Source: an uncultured Collinsella sp.
GTDB lineage: Bacteria; Actinomycetota; Coriobacteriia; Coriobacteriales; Coriobacteriaceae
Reading direction: 5' to 3'
NCBI GenBank assembly: GCA_902489955.1
Contig: CABUBY010000086.1
Span: 1-7,352 of the forward strand
DNA length: 7,352 bases
Shown: positions 1 to 5,844 of the stretch, piece after piece
How positions within the stretch are numbered: position 1 is the first letter of the stretch
Layout of the letters: every line of letters begins with the position of its first letter
Translations under genes and position numbers: made by a program
Notes under the pieces: generated by a model
What the model saw: only the letters and a program-made list of their open reading frames with translations
What the model was told of the DNA's origin: nothing
The model's database searches: none

Positions 1-31
1 GGCGAGCCGGTCACCGCGCTTTGCATGAGGA

Positions 32-2713
32 CTAGTCCTCGAGCAGGTCCTCGATAAAGCCGACGCGGTAGTTTTTGAAGATGACCTCGCCGCCGTCTTG
101 CGTGGCATCCAGGTCGACATCGCCCATGATGCCAAAGTCGTGGTCGCCATCCTCGTCGGCAAAAATCTGGTGCACGTGCCACACGTGATCGGTCTTCTCG
201 TCGCTCCCGTCGATGGTAAACATCGCGGCGCTGCGGGCATCTCCGTCGGTGAGGATTTCCTCGTGCTGCTCATGGTAGGCATCGAGCGCCTTTTGCCAGC
301 GGACCTCGCTCATGCCCCAGTCCTCGTCGAGTTCGCCCAGGTCGCGAACGTGCTCGCGGGCGGCAAGGGTCACGCGGCGGAAGAGTGCGTTGCGCACCAG
401 CAGCGTGCAGCCGCGACGGTCCGCAACGACCTCGTCGATGCCCTGCGGCGGCGCGGCGTCGAGGGCCGCCGGGTTGCCGGCGTTCTCCCACTCGTCCACC
501 AGGCTCGAGTCGACCGAGCGCACCACAAAGCCGAGCCACGAAATGATGTCGCGCAAGCGCTCATCGCGCTTCTCAATGGGCACGGTGCGATCGAGGGAGC
601 GGTAGGCCTCGGCTAGGTAGCGCAGCAGAATGCCCTCGGAGCGGGCGATGCCGAGCTTTTGGATATAGCCCTTAAAGTCGCTCGCGCTCTCCAACATGTC
701 GCGCAGGACGCTCTTGGGCGAGAGCTGGTAGTCGTTGGCCCAAGGTACTTCCTGGCAGTACTTGTCGAAGGCGGCATCGAGCAAATCCTCGAGCGGCTTT
801 TCGTAGGTGACATCCTGAATGCGCTCCAAGCGTTCCTCATATTCGACGCCGTCGGCTTTCATCTCGGCCATAGCGCGGTCGCGCGCGGCGCGCTCCTGCG
901 CGCGCAGCACCTGCTTGGGATCCTCGAGCGTAGCCTCGACCATTGAGATCAGATCCATGGTATAGGTCTCACTCTCGGGGTCGAGCAGCTCCAGCGCGGC
1001 AAGCAAAAACGGCGAGAGCGGCTGGTCGAGCGCAAAGTCCTCGGGCAGATCGACCGTCAGTGCATAGTCGATGTCTGGCGCGGCGTCAGTCGGGGCGTCG
1101 GGCGCGGGCGGCACCTCGGTGCGAATGACGACGCCGGAATCGATGAGCGTGGCGAAGATTTCGTCGGCGCGAACCTCGAGCTTGGCCTTTTCCTCGGGGG
1201 TCTGCAAGCTCGTCTCTATGAGGTCGTGCACGCGGGCGCGGGCATCGCCGCCCTGCTCGACCACGCTAATCACCATGGAGTGTGTGATGCGCAGGCGCGG
1301 CTTGAGCGTCTCGGGCTGCGTCTCGATCAGGCGCTCAAAGGTCTGCTTGTTCCAGGTGACAAAGCCCTCGGGGGCCTTCTTCTTTTTAATCTTGCGGAGC
1401 TTCTTGGGGTCGTCGCCCGCCTTGGCCATGAGCTTGGCGTTCTCGATCTCGTGCTCCGGGGCCTCGGCGATGACCATGCCCTCGGTATCGAAGCCCGAAC
1501 GGCCGGCGCGACCGGCAATCTGATGGAACTCGCGGGCGCGCAGACGACGCATCTTGTAGCCATCGAACTTGGTGAGCGCGGTGAGCACCACGGTGTGGAT
1601 GGGTACGTTGATGCCGACGCCGAGCGTATCGGTGCCGCAGATGACGGGCAGCAGGCCCTGCTGCGCCAAGCGCTCGACCAGGAGGCGATAGCGCGGCAAC
1701 ATGCCAGCATGGTGCACGCCCACGCCGCAGCCGAGCAAGCGCTTGAGGATCTTGCCGAAAGCCGTGGAGAAGCTCGTGCTTTTGGCAGCTTCCTTAATGG
1801 CCTCGCGCTGCTCCTTGCTGGCGATGCCAAAATTGGCGAGCGACTGCGCCGTCGCAAGGGCGGCATCCTGGCTAAAGTGTACGATATAGAGCGGGGCCTC
1901 GCCACGGCGCATGGCGAGCTCGACGGTGCCCTCGAGGGAGGTCGTCACATAGTCGTAGCTCAGCGGAACAGGACGCGGGGCGTCGACAACTAAGTCGCAA
2001 GCAGCGCCGGTGTGCTCCTCGAGTGAGGCGGCGATGGCGGTGACATCACCGAGCGTGGCGCTCATGAGCATAAACTGCGTGTGGGGCAGGGTGAGCAGCG
2101 GTACCTGCCAGGCCCAACCGCGGTCGGGGTCGGCAAAGTAGTGGAACTCATCCATGGCCACGCAGCCCACATCGGCGTCCTCGCCCTCGCGCAGCGCATC
2201 GTTGGCAAGGATTTCGGCCGTGCAGCAGATGACGGGTGCCTTGGTGTTGATATGCGTGTCGCCGGTGATCATGCCGACGTTGTCGCGGCCGAGCACCTGC
2301 ACAAGGTCGAAAAACTTCTCGCTGACCAGAGCCTTGATGGGAGCCGTGTAGTAGCAGCGCTTGCCCTGCGCCATGCCCATAAAGAGCATGCCCAGCGCGA
2401 CGAGCGATTTACCCGATCCGGTCGGTGTGCCTAAAATGACGTGATCGCCGGCAGCCAGGTCCATGAGGGCCTCTTCTTGGTGATCCCACAGTTCAATGCC
2501 GCGATCGCTCGTCCATTCAAAGAAGCGTTCGAAGGCTTGATCGGGCGTGAGCCACGGTTCGGGCTCGCTGCCGTCCTCGGGCTCCCACCAGGTGGGGGAG
2601 AGCGCGCCGAGCGAGCCGAATTCGGCTTCGGTTCCCGTGCCGCCCGAGAATGAGCTGGCGGCCCCGGCGCCGGAGATGGTGCTGGCGGCGGTATCTGTCG
2701 TGGTCTGTGCCAT
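32..2713 (-). CDS. Ski2-like DExH-box helicase with DUF3516 C-terminal region
   Basis: This is an 893-residue ATP-dependent superfamily 2 helicase of the Ski2-like type, probably cytoplasmic and acting on RNA; the substrate cannot be read from sequence. The motifs are complete and in order: WDHQ Q-like motif (76-79), Walker A GTPTGSGKS (95-103), TAPIKAL (123-129), DEFH motif II (188-191), SATLG motif III (218-222), VHFSQ (278-282), HHAGMLP (334-340), GTDTLGVGINVP motif V (360-371) and HQIAGRAGR motif VI (397-405). HHAG and DExH are typical of Ski2-like enzymes. A lysine cluster (437-446) leads into a long helical, acidic C-terminal region of about 450 residues that fits DUF3516, broken by a Pro/Ala linker near 533-548. 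I chose the ATG at 2713: it follows a GAGAGAAAG ribosome-binding sequence and begins a Ser/Thr/Gly/Ala-rich tail. The frame stays open upstream to 2872, but that extension runs into the inverted-repeat element and looks non-coding. The gene ends in TAG 31 bp from the window edge. Helicase identity is very sure; the biological role is unknown. Confidence 0.93.
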   Translation of the reverse strand: MAQTTTDTAASTISGAGAASSFSGGTGTEAEFGSLGALSPTWWEPEDGSEPEPWLTPDQAFERFFEWTSDRGIELWDHQEEALMDLAAGDHVILGTPTGSGKSLVALGMLFMGMAQGKRCYYTAPIKALVSEKFFDLVQVLGRDNVGMITGDTHINTKAPVICCTAEILANDALREGEDADVGCVAMDEFHYFADPDRGWAWQVPLLTLPHTQFMLMSATLGDVTAIAASLEEHTGAACDLVVDAPRPVPLSYDYVTTSLEGTVELAMRRGEAPLYIVHFSQDAALATAQSLANFGIASKEQREAIKEAAKSTSFSTAFGKILKRLLGCGVGVHHAGMLPRYRLLVERLAQQGLLPVICGTDTLGVGINVPIHTVVLTALTKFDGYKMRRLRAREFHQIAGRAGRSGFDTEGMVIAEAPEHEIENAKLMAKAGDDPKKLRKIKKKKAPEGFVTWNKQTFERLIETQPETLKPRLRITHSMVISVVEQGGDARARVHDLIETSLQTPEEKAKLEVRADEIFATLIDSGVVIRTEVPPAPDAPTDAAPDIDYALTVDLPEDFALDQPLSPFLLAALELLDPESETYTMDLISMVEATLEDPKQVLRAQERAARDRAMAEMKADGVEYEERLERIQDVTYEKPLEDLLDAAFDKYCQEVPWANDYQLSPKSVLRDMLESASDFKGYIQKLGIARSEGILLRYLAEAYRSLDRTVPIEKRDERLRDIISWLGFVVRSVDSSLVDEWENAGNPAALDAAPPQGIDEVVADRRGCTLLVRNALFRRVTLAAREHVRDLGELDEDWGMSEVRWQKALDAYHEQHEEILTDGDARSAAMFTIDGSDEKTDHVWHVHQIFADEDGDHDFGIMGDVDLDATQDGGEVIFKNYRVGFIEDLLED

Positions 2714-3023
2714 GTGGTTGCTTTCTCTCGCCGTTTGTCCGCCAACTATTATGGCGTAGCGGCGGCGCGGGGTGCCAGCGCGCGAGAAAATGCAGGAAAT
2801 GGGCGTTCTGCCCGGCCGTTTGGTGCGGTTGCCAGCTAAGTGAGTAGACTTTTTGCGATGTCGCGAGCACATGGCTTTTGCACAAGGGCTCTACCTGCGG
2901 TTTTTTTTTTCGCTACGCGGGTTGTGCTTGGCTATTGCAAAAAAGTCTACTCACTTAGGCTTGAGGGTCGTTCGCCGGCGCCTATTCGCGCTTGTTTGCC
3001 GACGTCGCGACCATCAGAAGCCC
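2714..3023. other. 310-bp intergenic region between trmB and the helicase gene
   Basis: I see no convincing gene here. The right part (2959-3023) has short GC palindromes (CGCCGGCG at 2973-2980, GTCGCGAC near 3004-3011) but no stem followed by a T-run, so no classic terminator for trmB. The middle is the inverted-repeat element listed separately. The left part (2714-2835) is the helicase leader. It contains a CATAAT box on the minus strand (2748-2753) that could be a -10 about 35 bp ahead of the start codon, but I find no good -35 partner. The helicase may therefore have its own weak promoter here, or be reached by read-through from trmB. Confidence 0.5.
2836..2958. repeat. 123-bp element with 21-bp terminal inverted repeats (MITE-like or large hairpin)
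   Basis: The left arm (2836-2856) contains AAGTGAGTAGACTTTTT and the right arm (2937-2958) is its reverse complement, with one extra A in the A-run as the only difference over 21-22 positions. The 80-nt interior holds a second shorter inverted repeat, GCACAA (2880-2885) with TTGTGC (2922-2927), and a run of ten T (2901-2910). It carries no open frame of its own. It could be a non-autonomous mobile element, a REP-like dispersed palindrome, or a transcribed hairpin at the 3' end of trmB. Neither arm is followed by an outside T-run in the direction of flanking transcription, so it does not look like an ordinary intrinsic terminator. I see no clear target-site duplication at its edges. Confidence 0.7.
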
Positions 3024-3863
3024 CTAGGACTCTTGCGGCAGACGCTTCTTGCCCTTGCGGGCGCGGTTTTTAAAGTTCTCGACGGCCTCTTCCATGCCGA
3101 GGGGCACATAGGTAAGCTCATCGAGGTTATCGGGCAGGTAGCAGGCAAGGCTTTGCTCCTGCGCTCGGCCTGCTGCGAGTTGCTCTTCGGTAGGCTTCTC
3201 GCCGGGTGTGGCACAAATGCCGTAGACGACGGCACCCATCTCGCGCGTGCGGCACTCGTACTCGGTCTCGGGATGCTCGGGATGGTCGCGGCGCACGTCA
3301 TCGCTTACCCAAAGTGTGTCGTAGCCCGCCGCGGCAAACTGCCCCAGGGCGTAGTCGCGCAACGGCTTGCTGTCGGTGCGCAGCGTGACGGTAGCGCCGG
3401 CTGCAAAGAGCGGGCGGTACAGCATTAGGTGGTCGACATGGACGAGTCGCTTTTTGGCGTACTTGGCCTTGGGCTGCGGCGTGGGAAAGTTGATGGTGAT
3501 GGCATCGAGCTCGCCTGCGGCAAATAGCTGTGGCAGCGATGCGGCGCCTCGGGGCAGGACGAGTGCGTTGGATAGCTCCTGCTCGCAGATTTTCTGCGCG
3601 GCATAGGCAATGCAGATGGGCTCCTGGTCCATGCCGATATAGAGGGTGTTTGGCTCGTGGCCCGCGCGCTCTACAAGGTACGTTCCCTTGCCACAGCCAA
3701 GATCCAGGTGAAGGTGTTCGAAGGGCTTGCTGCCTGCGGGCGCACAGGCCTTGCGCCAATCTCCGGCATAGGCCTCGGGGTTCGTCTCAATCGCATCGGC
3801 GTAGCGCTCCAGGCGCTCCTCGAGCACAAAGTTCTTAGGCGTGCGAACGTGGACGGCTCCCAT
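3024..3863 (-). CDS. trmB: tRNA (guanine-N7-)-methyltransferase, divergent TrmB
   Basis: Predicted class I SAM-dependent enzyme that methylates N7 of G46 in the tRNA variable loop. Its 279 residues are longer than the usual 210-250, with extra sequence at both ends. Visible TrmB features are the SAM-binding LDLGCGKG (53-60), an acidic strand end (YIGMD, 75-79), the core INFPTPQPKAKYAKKRL (124-140), LRTD (161-164) and the C-terminal TEYE signature (200-203). The tail is basic (NRARKGKKR, 266-274). In characterised TrmB proteins the core reads FPDPW or FSDPW and its Asp is considered important for activity. Here Thr128 replaces the Asp and Gln130 the Trp. The rest of the family pattern is intact, so TrmB is still the best call, but activity or specificity may differ. 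The start is an ATG with AAGGAG 4 nt upstream. The gene lies 118 bp after the Trm9-like gene on the same strand, separated from it by a probable terminator. Confidence 0.85.
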   Translation of the reverse strand: MGAVHVRTPKNFVLEERLERYADAIETNPEAYAGDWRKACAPAGSKPFEHLHLDLGCGKGTYLVERAGHEPNTLYIGMDQEPICIAYAAQKICEQELSNALVLPRGAASLPQLFAAGELDAITINFPTPQPKAKYAKKRLVHVDHLMLYRPLFAAGATVTLRTDSKPLRDYALGQFAAAGYDTLWVSDDVRRDHPEHPETEYECRTREMGAVVYGICATPGEKPTEEQLAAGRAQEQSLACYLPDNLDELTYVPLGMEEAVENFKNRARKGKKRLPQES

Positions 3864-3867
3864 GAGG

Positions 3868-3873
3868 CTCCTT
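3868..3873 (-). promoter_or_regulatory. Shine-Dalgarno of trmB
   Basis: AAGGAG on the minus strand ends 4 nt before the ATG at 3863. The spacing is a little short, but this fixes the start of trmB. Confidence 0.7.
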
Positions 3874-3885
3874 GGTCATAAGTTT

Positions 3886-3907
3886 GGAACGCATAGCTGC
3901 ACGTTCC
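3886..3907. promoter_or_regulatory. Inverted repeat GGAACG-N10-CGTTCC upstream of trmB
   Basis: Perfect 6-bp arms (3886-3891 and 3902-3907) flank a 10-nt centre and end 22 nt before the trmB start codon. On the minus strand a TTGACG box (3907-3912) overlaps the outer edge and could be a -35, but I find no good -10 at the right distance. It may be an operator or a leader hairpin. Confidence 0.35.
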
Positions 3908-3919
3908 GTCAATGGATTG

Positions 3920-3944
3920 AAAAAGGGCGGGCATAGCTTGCCCG
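3920..3944 (-). terminator. Probable intrinsic terminator of the Trm9-like methyltransferase gene
   Basis: Read on the minus strand, CGGGCA-AGCTA-TGCCCG forms a 6-bp GC-rich stem with a 5-nt loop, followed by CCC and five T. It begins 37 nt after the methyltransferase stop codon. The stem is short and the T-run is interrupted from it by CCC, so strength is uncertain. Confidence 0.5.
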
Positions 3945-3981
3945 AAAGATGCGGTGCAGCCCGGCGGCGAGTCGCCGATAC

Positions 3982-4854
3982 CTACAGGCGCTTGAGAATC
4001 ACATAGCGGTTGAGCTCGCCGCTGCGACCGTCGGCATGGAAACGCTCAAGCTCGCGCACGGGGACCTCGCCACTCTTGTAGAACGTACGGACGCCGCGCA
4101 CCAGGTCGGTGATCTGCTGATCGTCAAAGTGATGACAATAGCGGTAGGCGTGGCGGTCGTTTTGCCAGCCGATGAGGTGGTCGCCGGCTTCAAACTGCGC
4201 GGAATCGTAACCCTCAAACGGCGGGGTGAGCTCGGCGCGGGCCTCGGCGCGAACAGCCTTGCGCGCCATGCGCTCGTCGTTCATAAACTCCCAAAAGCTG
4301 ATGGCGATGATGCCGCCCGGGTGCGTCTGGCGCACCAGAGCGTCGAGCACGCGTACACGGTACTCGCACGACGGCACATGGTGCATAAAGCCAAAGCAGA
4401 CCGAGATGTCGGCGAGCGGGGCGTCGAAAAGCACGTCGGGCGTCTCGGCGGGGTTGAGCTTCATAAGGGCGTCGAGCACGTCGAGTTCCTGGAAGTGCAG
4501 GTTGGGAATGCGCAGCGCGTGGCCATGTGCATCGATGGCCAGGTCTTGGCACGAGTCGACACCATAGAACTCAAACGGGCAGCTGGCATCTGCCGAGGGG
4601 TTTGCGCCATCGACGCCCTTGGCGGCAAGTGCGCCGCCGGCGGCAAAGTTCTCGAATCGCATATTGCCGCAGGCAAGATCGAAGACGCGGACGGGATGCT
4701 CGATCGTGGCGACGTCGAGCTGTTCGAGCGCGATATCCATGGTGCGTACCCAGCCGGGCCACGGGGCCTGGCGCGTATCGGAAAAGGAAGCGGAGTGCTC
4801 GCGATAGAACGTGTTGTTGAGCTGGATGAGCGATGAGGCGAAATCGCGGTTCAC
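3982..4854 (-). CDS. Trm9/ALKBH8-like class I SAM-dependent methyltransferase (putative tRNA wobble-uridine modification)
   Basis: A 290-residue soluble methyltransferase whose landmarks match the Trm9/ALKBH8 methyltransferase family from end to end. They are an N-terminal FYREHSASFSDTRQAPWP (16-33; Trm9 proteins show FSxTRxxPWP), motif I DLACGNMR (59-66), an acidic ribose-binding end FYGVD (96-100), ADISVCFGFMHHV (148-160), HPGGIIAISFWEF (178-190), and a C-terminal GWQNDRHAYRYCHHF (229-243) resembling the HRYYHxF stretch of ALKBH8. In eukaryotes this family methyl-esterifies 5-carboxymethyluridine at tRNA position 34 with the partner Trm112; no Trm112-like gene is visible here. Motif I lacks the second Gly of the usual GCGNGK. 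The start is GTG at 4854 with GGAGGGAG 9 nt upstream. It lies on the same strand as trmB, and elp3 lies about 2 kb away on the other strand. SAM methyltransferase fold is very likely; the tRNA substrate is inferred, and a different substrate is possible. Confidence 0.65.
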   Translation of the reverse strand: MNRDFASSLIQLNNTFYREHSASFSDTRQAPWPGWVRTMDIALEQLDVATIEHPVRVFDLACGNMRFENFAAGGALAAKGVDGANPSADASCPFEFYGVDSCQDLAIDAHGHALRIPNLHFQELDVLDALMKLNPAETPDVLFDAPLADISVCFGFMHHVPSCEYRVRVLDALVRQTHPGGIIAISFWEFMNDERMARKAVRAEARAELTPPFEGYDSAQFEAGDHLIGWQNDRHAYRYCHHFDDQQITDLVRGVRTFYKSGEVPVRELERFHADGRSGELNRYVILKRL

Positions 4855-4863
4855 GGCGCGGAA

Positions 4864-4871
4864 CTCCCTCC
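4864..4871 (-). promoter_or_regulatory. Shine-Dalgarno of the Trm9-like gene
   Basis: GGAGGGAG on the minus strand sits 9 nt before the GTG at 4854 and supports that non-ATG start. Confidence 0.75.
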
Positions 4872-4900
4872 GTTAGCGGTGCGAAATAAACAGTACGACC

Positions 4901-4930
4901 ATACTACCGTTAACGCCGCAACGGGGACAA
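4901..4930 (-). promoter_or_regulatory. Candidate promoter of the Trm9-like gene
   Basis: On the minus strand TTGTCC (4925-4930) and TAGTAT (4901-4906) are separated by 18 nt, each matching four of six consensus positions. The -35 box overlaps the left arm of the inverted-repeat cluster at 4926-5001, so a protein bound there could block it. Another pairing, TTAACG with TTTATT slightly downstream, is also possible. Confidence 0.35.
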
Positions 4931-5001
4931 CCGAGCTGCGGCTCATTGCTTTGTTTGGACACATTTCCGCAGCTCATATGTGCCCGCAACCGCCGGTTGT
5001 C
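4926..5001. promoter_or_regulatory. Nested inverted repeats with CAACCG half-sites in the divergent intergenic region
   Basis: Three symmetric elements are visible. GACAACCG (4926-4933) is matched by CGGTTGTC (4994-5001). Directly inside, GAGCTGCGG (4933-4941) is matched by CCGCAGCTC (4967-4975) around a 25-nt loop. On the right edge CAACCG-C-CGGTTG (4987-4999) forms a compact palindrome, so the CAACCG half-site occurs three times. The region lies between the methyltransferase and the XRE regulator, 120-195 bp upstream of the regulator start. It could be the regulator's operator region or a folded leader RNA; the binding protein is not identifiable from sequence. Confidence 0.5.
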
Positions 5002-5012
5002 AAAAATCTCAC

Positions 5013-5018
5013 TAAAAT
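5013..5018 (+). promoter_or_regulatory. Possible -10 box (TAAAAT) for the regulator operon
   Basis: TAAAAT matches five of six -10 positions and is followed 7 nt later by an ATG at 5026 that is in frame with the regulator. TTGTCA (4997-5002) is present upstream but only 10 nt away, too close for a normal -35, so the assignment is weak. A leader of roughly 95 nt would precede the preferred start at 5122. Confidence 0.3.
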
Positions 5019-5062
5019 AGGTGGCATGTTTTTGGCGGTGGCGGATACATTTTTAACTGTGC

Positions 5063-5072
5063 AAGGCGCCTT
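5063..5072. promoter_or_regulatory. Perfect 10-bp palindrome AAGGCGCCTT in the regulator leader
   Basis: AAGGCGCCTT lies 49 nt before the regulator start codon. It is a candidate binding site or leader structure. The same AAGGCGCC / GGCGCCTT arms occur in the hairpin at 6791-6824, which may be coincidence in GC-rich DNA. Confidence 0.25.
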
Positions 5073-5111
5073 AAGAACAAAAACGGTCCGGCGGCACGGC
5101 TGGCATCACAT

Positions 5112-5117
5112 AGGAGG
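5112..5117 (+). promoter_or_regulatory. Shine-Dalgarno of the XRE regulator
   Basis: AGGAGG, 4 nt before the ATG at 5122, is the strongest ribosome-binding sequence in the window and decides this start over the longer in-frame options at 4879 and 5026. Confidence 0.75.
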
Positions 5118-5121
5118 AACC

Positions 5122-5844
5122 ATGAATGTAGAAACTGCGCAGCGGCTCGCCGACCTTCGCCGCAGCAAAGGCTTTAGCCAAGAAGGGCTGGCACGAAAGC
5201 TGGGGCTGTCGCGCCAGGCGGTCAGTAAATGGGAGCGCGCGGAGAGCTCGCCCGATACCGAGAACCTGATCTCGCTCGCCAAGCTCTATGGCGTGAGCTT
5301 GGACGAGCTGCTCAATCCGAGCGATGAGATCGAGGACGATATCGAGTTTGAGAACGAGGACCGTGCCCGTCAGCGCGAGGCCGAGGCGGCAGAGCGCGCC
5401 CGTACCCATGAAGCGGCGGTACGCGCAACCGAGGCGGCAACACAGGCGAGTGACGCCGCCGCCAAGGCGGCGCAAGCGGCAAGCTGGAGTGCACAGGCCG
5501 CCAATGCCGCTACGGCGCAGGCGACGAGTGGCACCGCGGTTGGCTCGACTCCGGTGAAGGGTCCGTTCCAGTCGTTCCCGTATTGGGCCGTGTGTTGGCT
5601 ACTGTTCTTTTTGCTGATGTTCCTGTTTGGTGCCGGTCCCTTTGCCGCGCTGATCTTCTTTACGATCCCCATCTATCACTGGGTGGCGCGTGCGCTCGAT
5701 GGCGATTGGGCGCGCGGGGATATCCAGGTTGGTCCGGCGCCGGCGGTCGCTAGGACTAAGGGGGAGGACGTTTTCACAGCGGTTGACGCTGACATGGCTG
5801 CCGCGACCACCGCTGAGTCGAGTGCCAAAGAAGGTGATGAATGA
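5122..5844 (+). CDS. XRE-family helix-turn-helix regulator with C-terminal membrane segment
   Basis: A 240-residue DNA-binding protein. Residues 4-62 form a canonical XRE/Cro-type domain: LADLRRSKGFSQEGLARKLG, then LSRQAVSKWERAESSPD with the recognition helix near 29-38, and LAKLYGVSLDELL. An acidic stretch (68-80) and a long Ala/Glu/Gln/Arg-rich segment (82-137), probably one extended helix or coiled coil, follow. Residues about 153-189 are strongly hydrophobic (WAVCWLLFFLLMFLFG, then AALIFFTIPIYHWVA) and look like two closely packed membrane helices or one hairpin. The tail is polar. The architecture suggests a regulator tethered to the inner face of the membrane. Its stop codon overlaps the start of the DUF4097 gene (ATGA), so the two are co-translated and likely functionally coupled. 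Autoregulation through the repeats at 4926-5001 is possible. The ligand or signal is unknown. Confidence 0.85.
   Translation: MNVETAQRLADLRRSKGFSQEGLARKLGLSRQAVSKWERAESSPDTENLISLAKLYGVSLDELLNPSDEIEDDIEFENEDRARQREAEAAERARTHEAAVRATEAATQASDAAAKAAQAASWSAQAANAATAQATSGTAVGSTPVKGPFQSFPYWAVCWLLFFLLMFLFGAGPFAALIFFTIPIYHWVARALDGDWARGDIQVGPAPAVARTKGEDVFTAVDADMAAATTAESSAKEGDE

Noticed and set aside
1226..1993. A 255-codon plus-strand frame inside the helicase gene
   Set aside because: It is antisense to the helicase motif V/VI region, and its composition is typical of a shadow frame.
2714..2872. A 53-residue N-terminal extension of the helicase starting at 2872
   Set aside because: It begins inside the inverted-repeat element and includes its arm sequence. 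The ATG at 2713 has a ribosome-binding sequence and a plausible N-terminus.
2901..2910. The T10 run as an intrinsic terminator on the plus strand
   Set aside because: No stable GC-rich stem directly precedes it, and no plus-strand gene ends upstream.
2853..3428. A 191-codon plus-strand frame over the inverted-repeat element and the trmB 3' half
   Set aside because: It starts in the repeat, runs antisense to the TrmB signature region and has no recognisable domain.
3949..4836. A 295-codon plus-strand frame opposite the methyltransferase gene
   Set aside because: The minus-strand product has clear methyltransferase motifs and a good ribosome-binding site. The plus-strand product shows no recognisable domain.
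4879..5121. An 81-residue extension of the XRE regulator from a start at 4879
   Set aside because: It would translate through the inverted repeats and candidate promoters, and a canonical XRE N-terminus follows the AGGAGG at 5112-5117.
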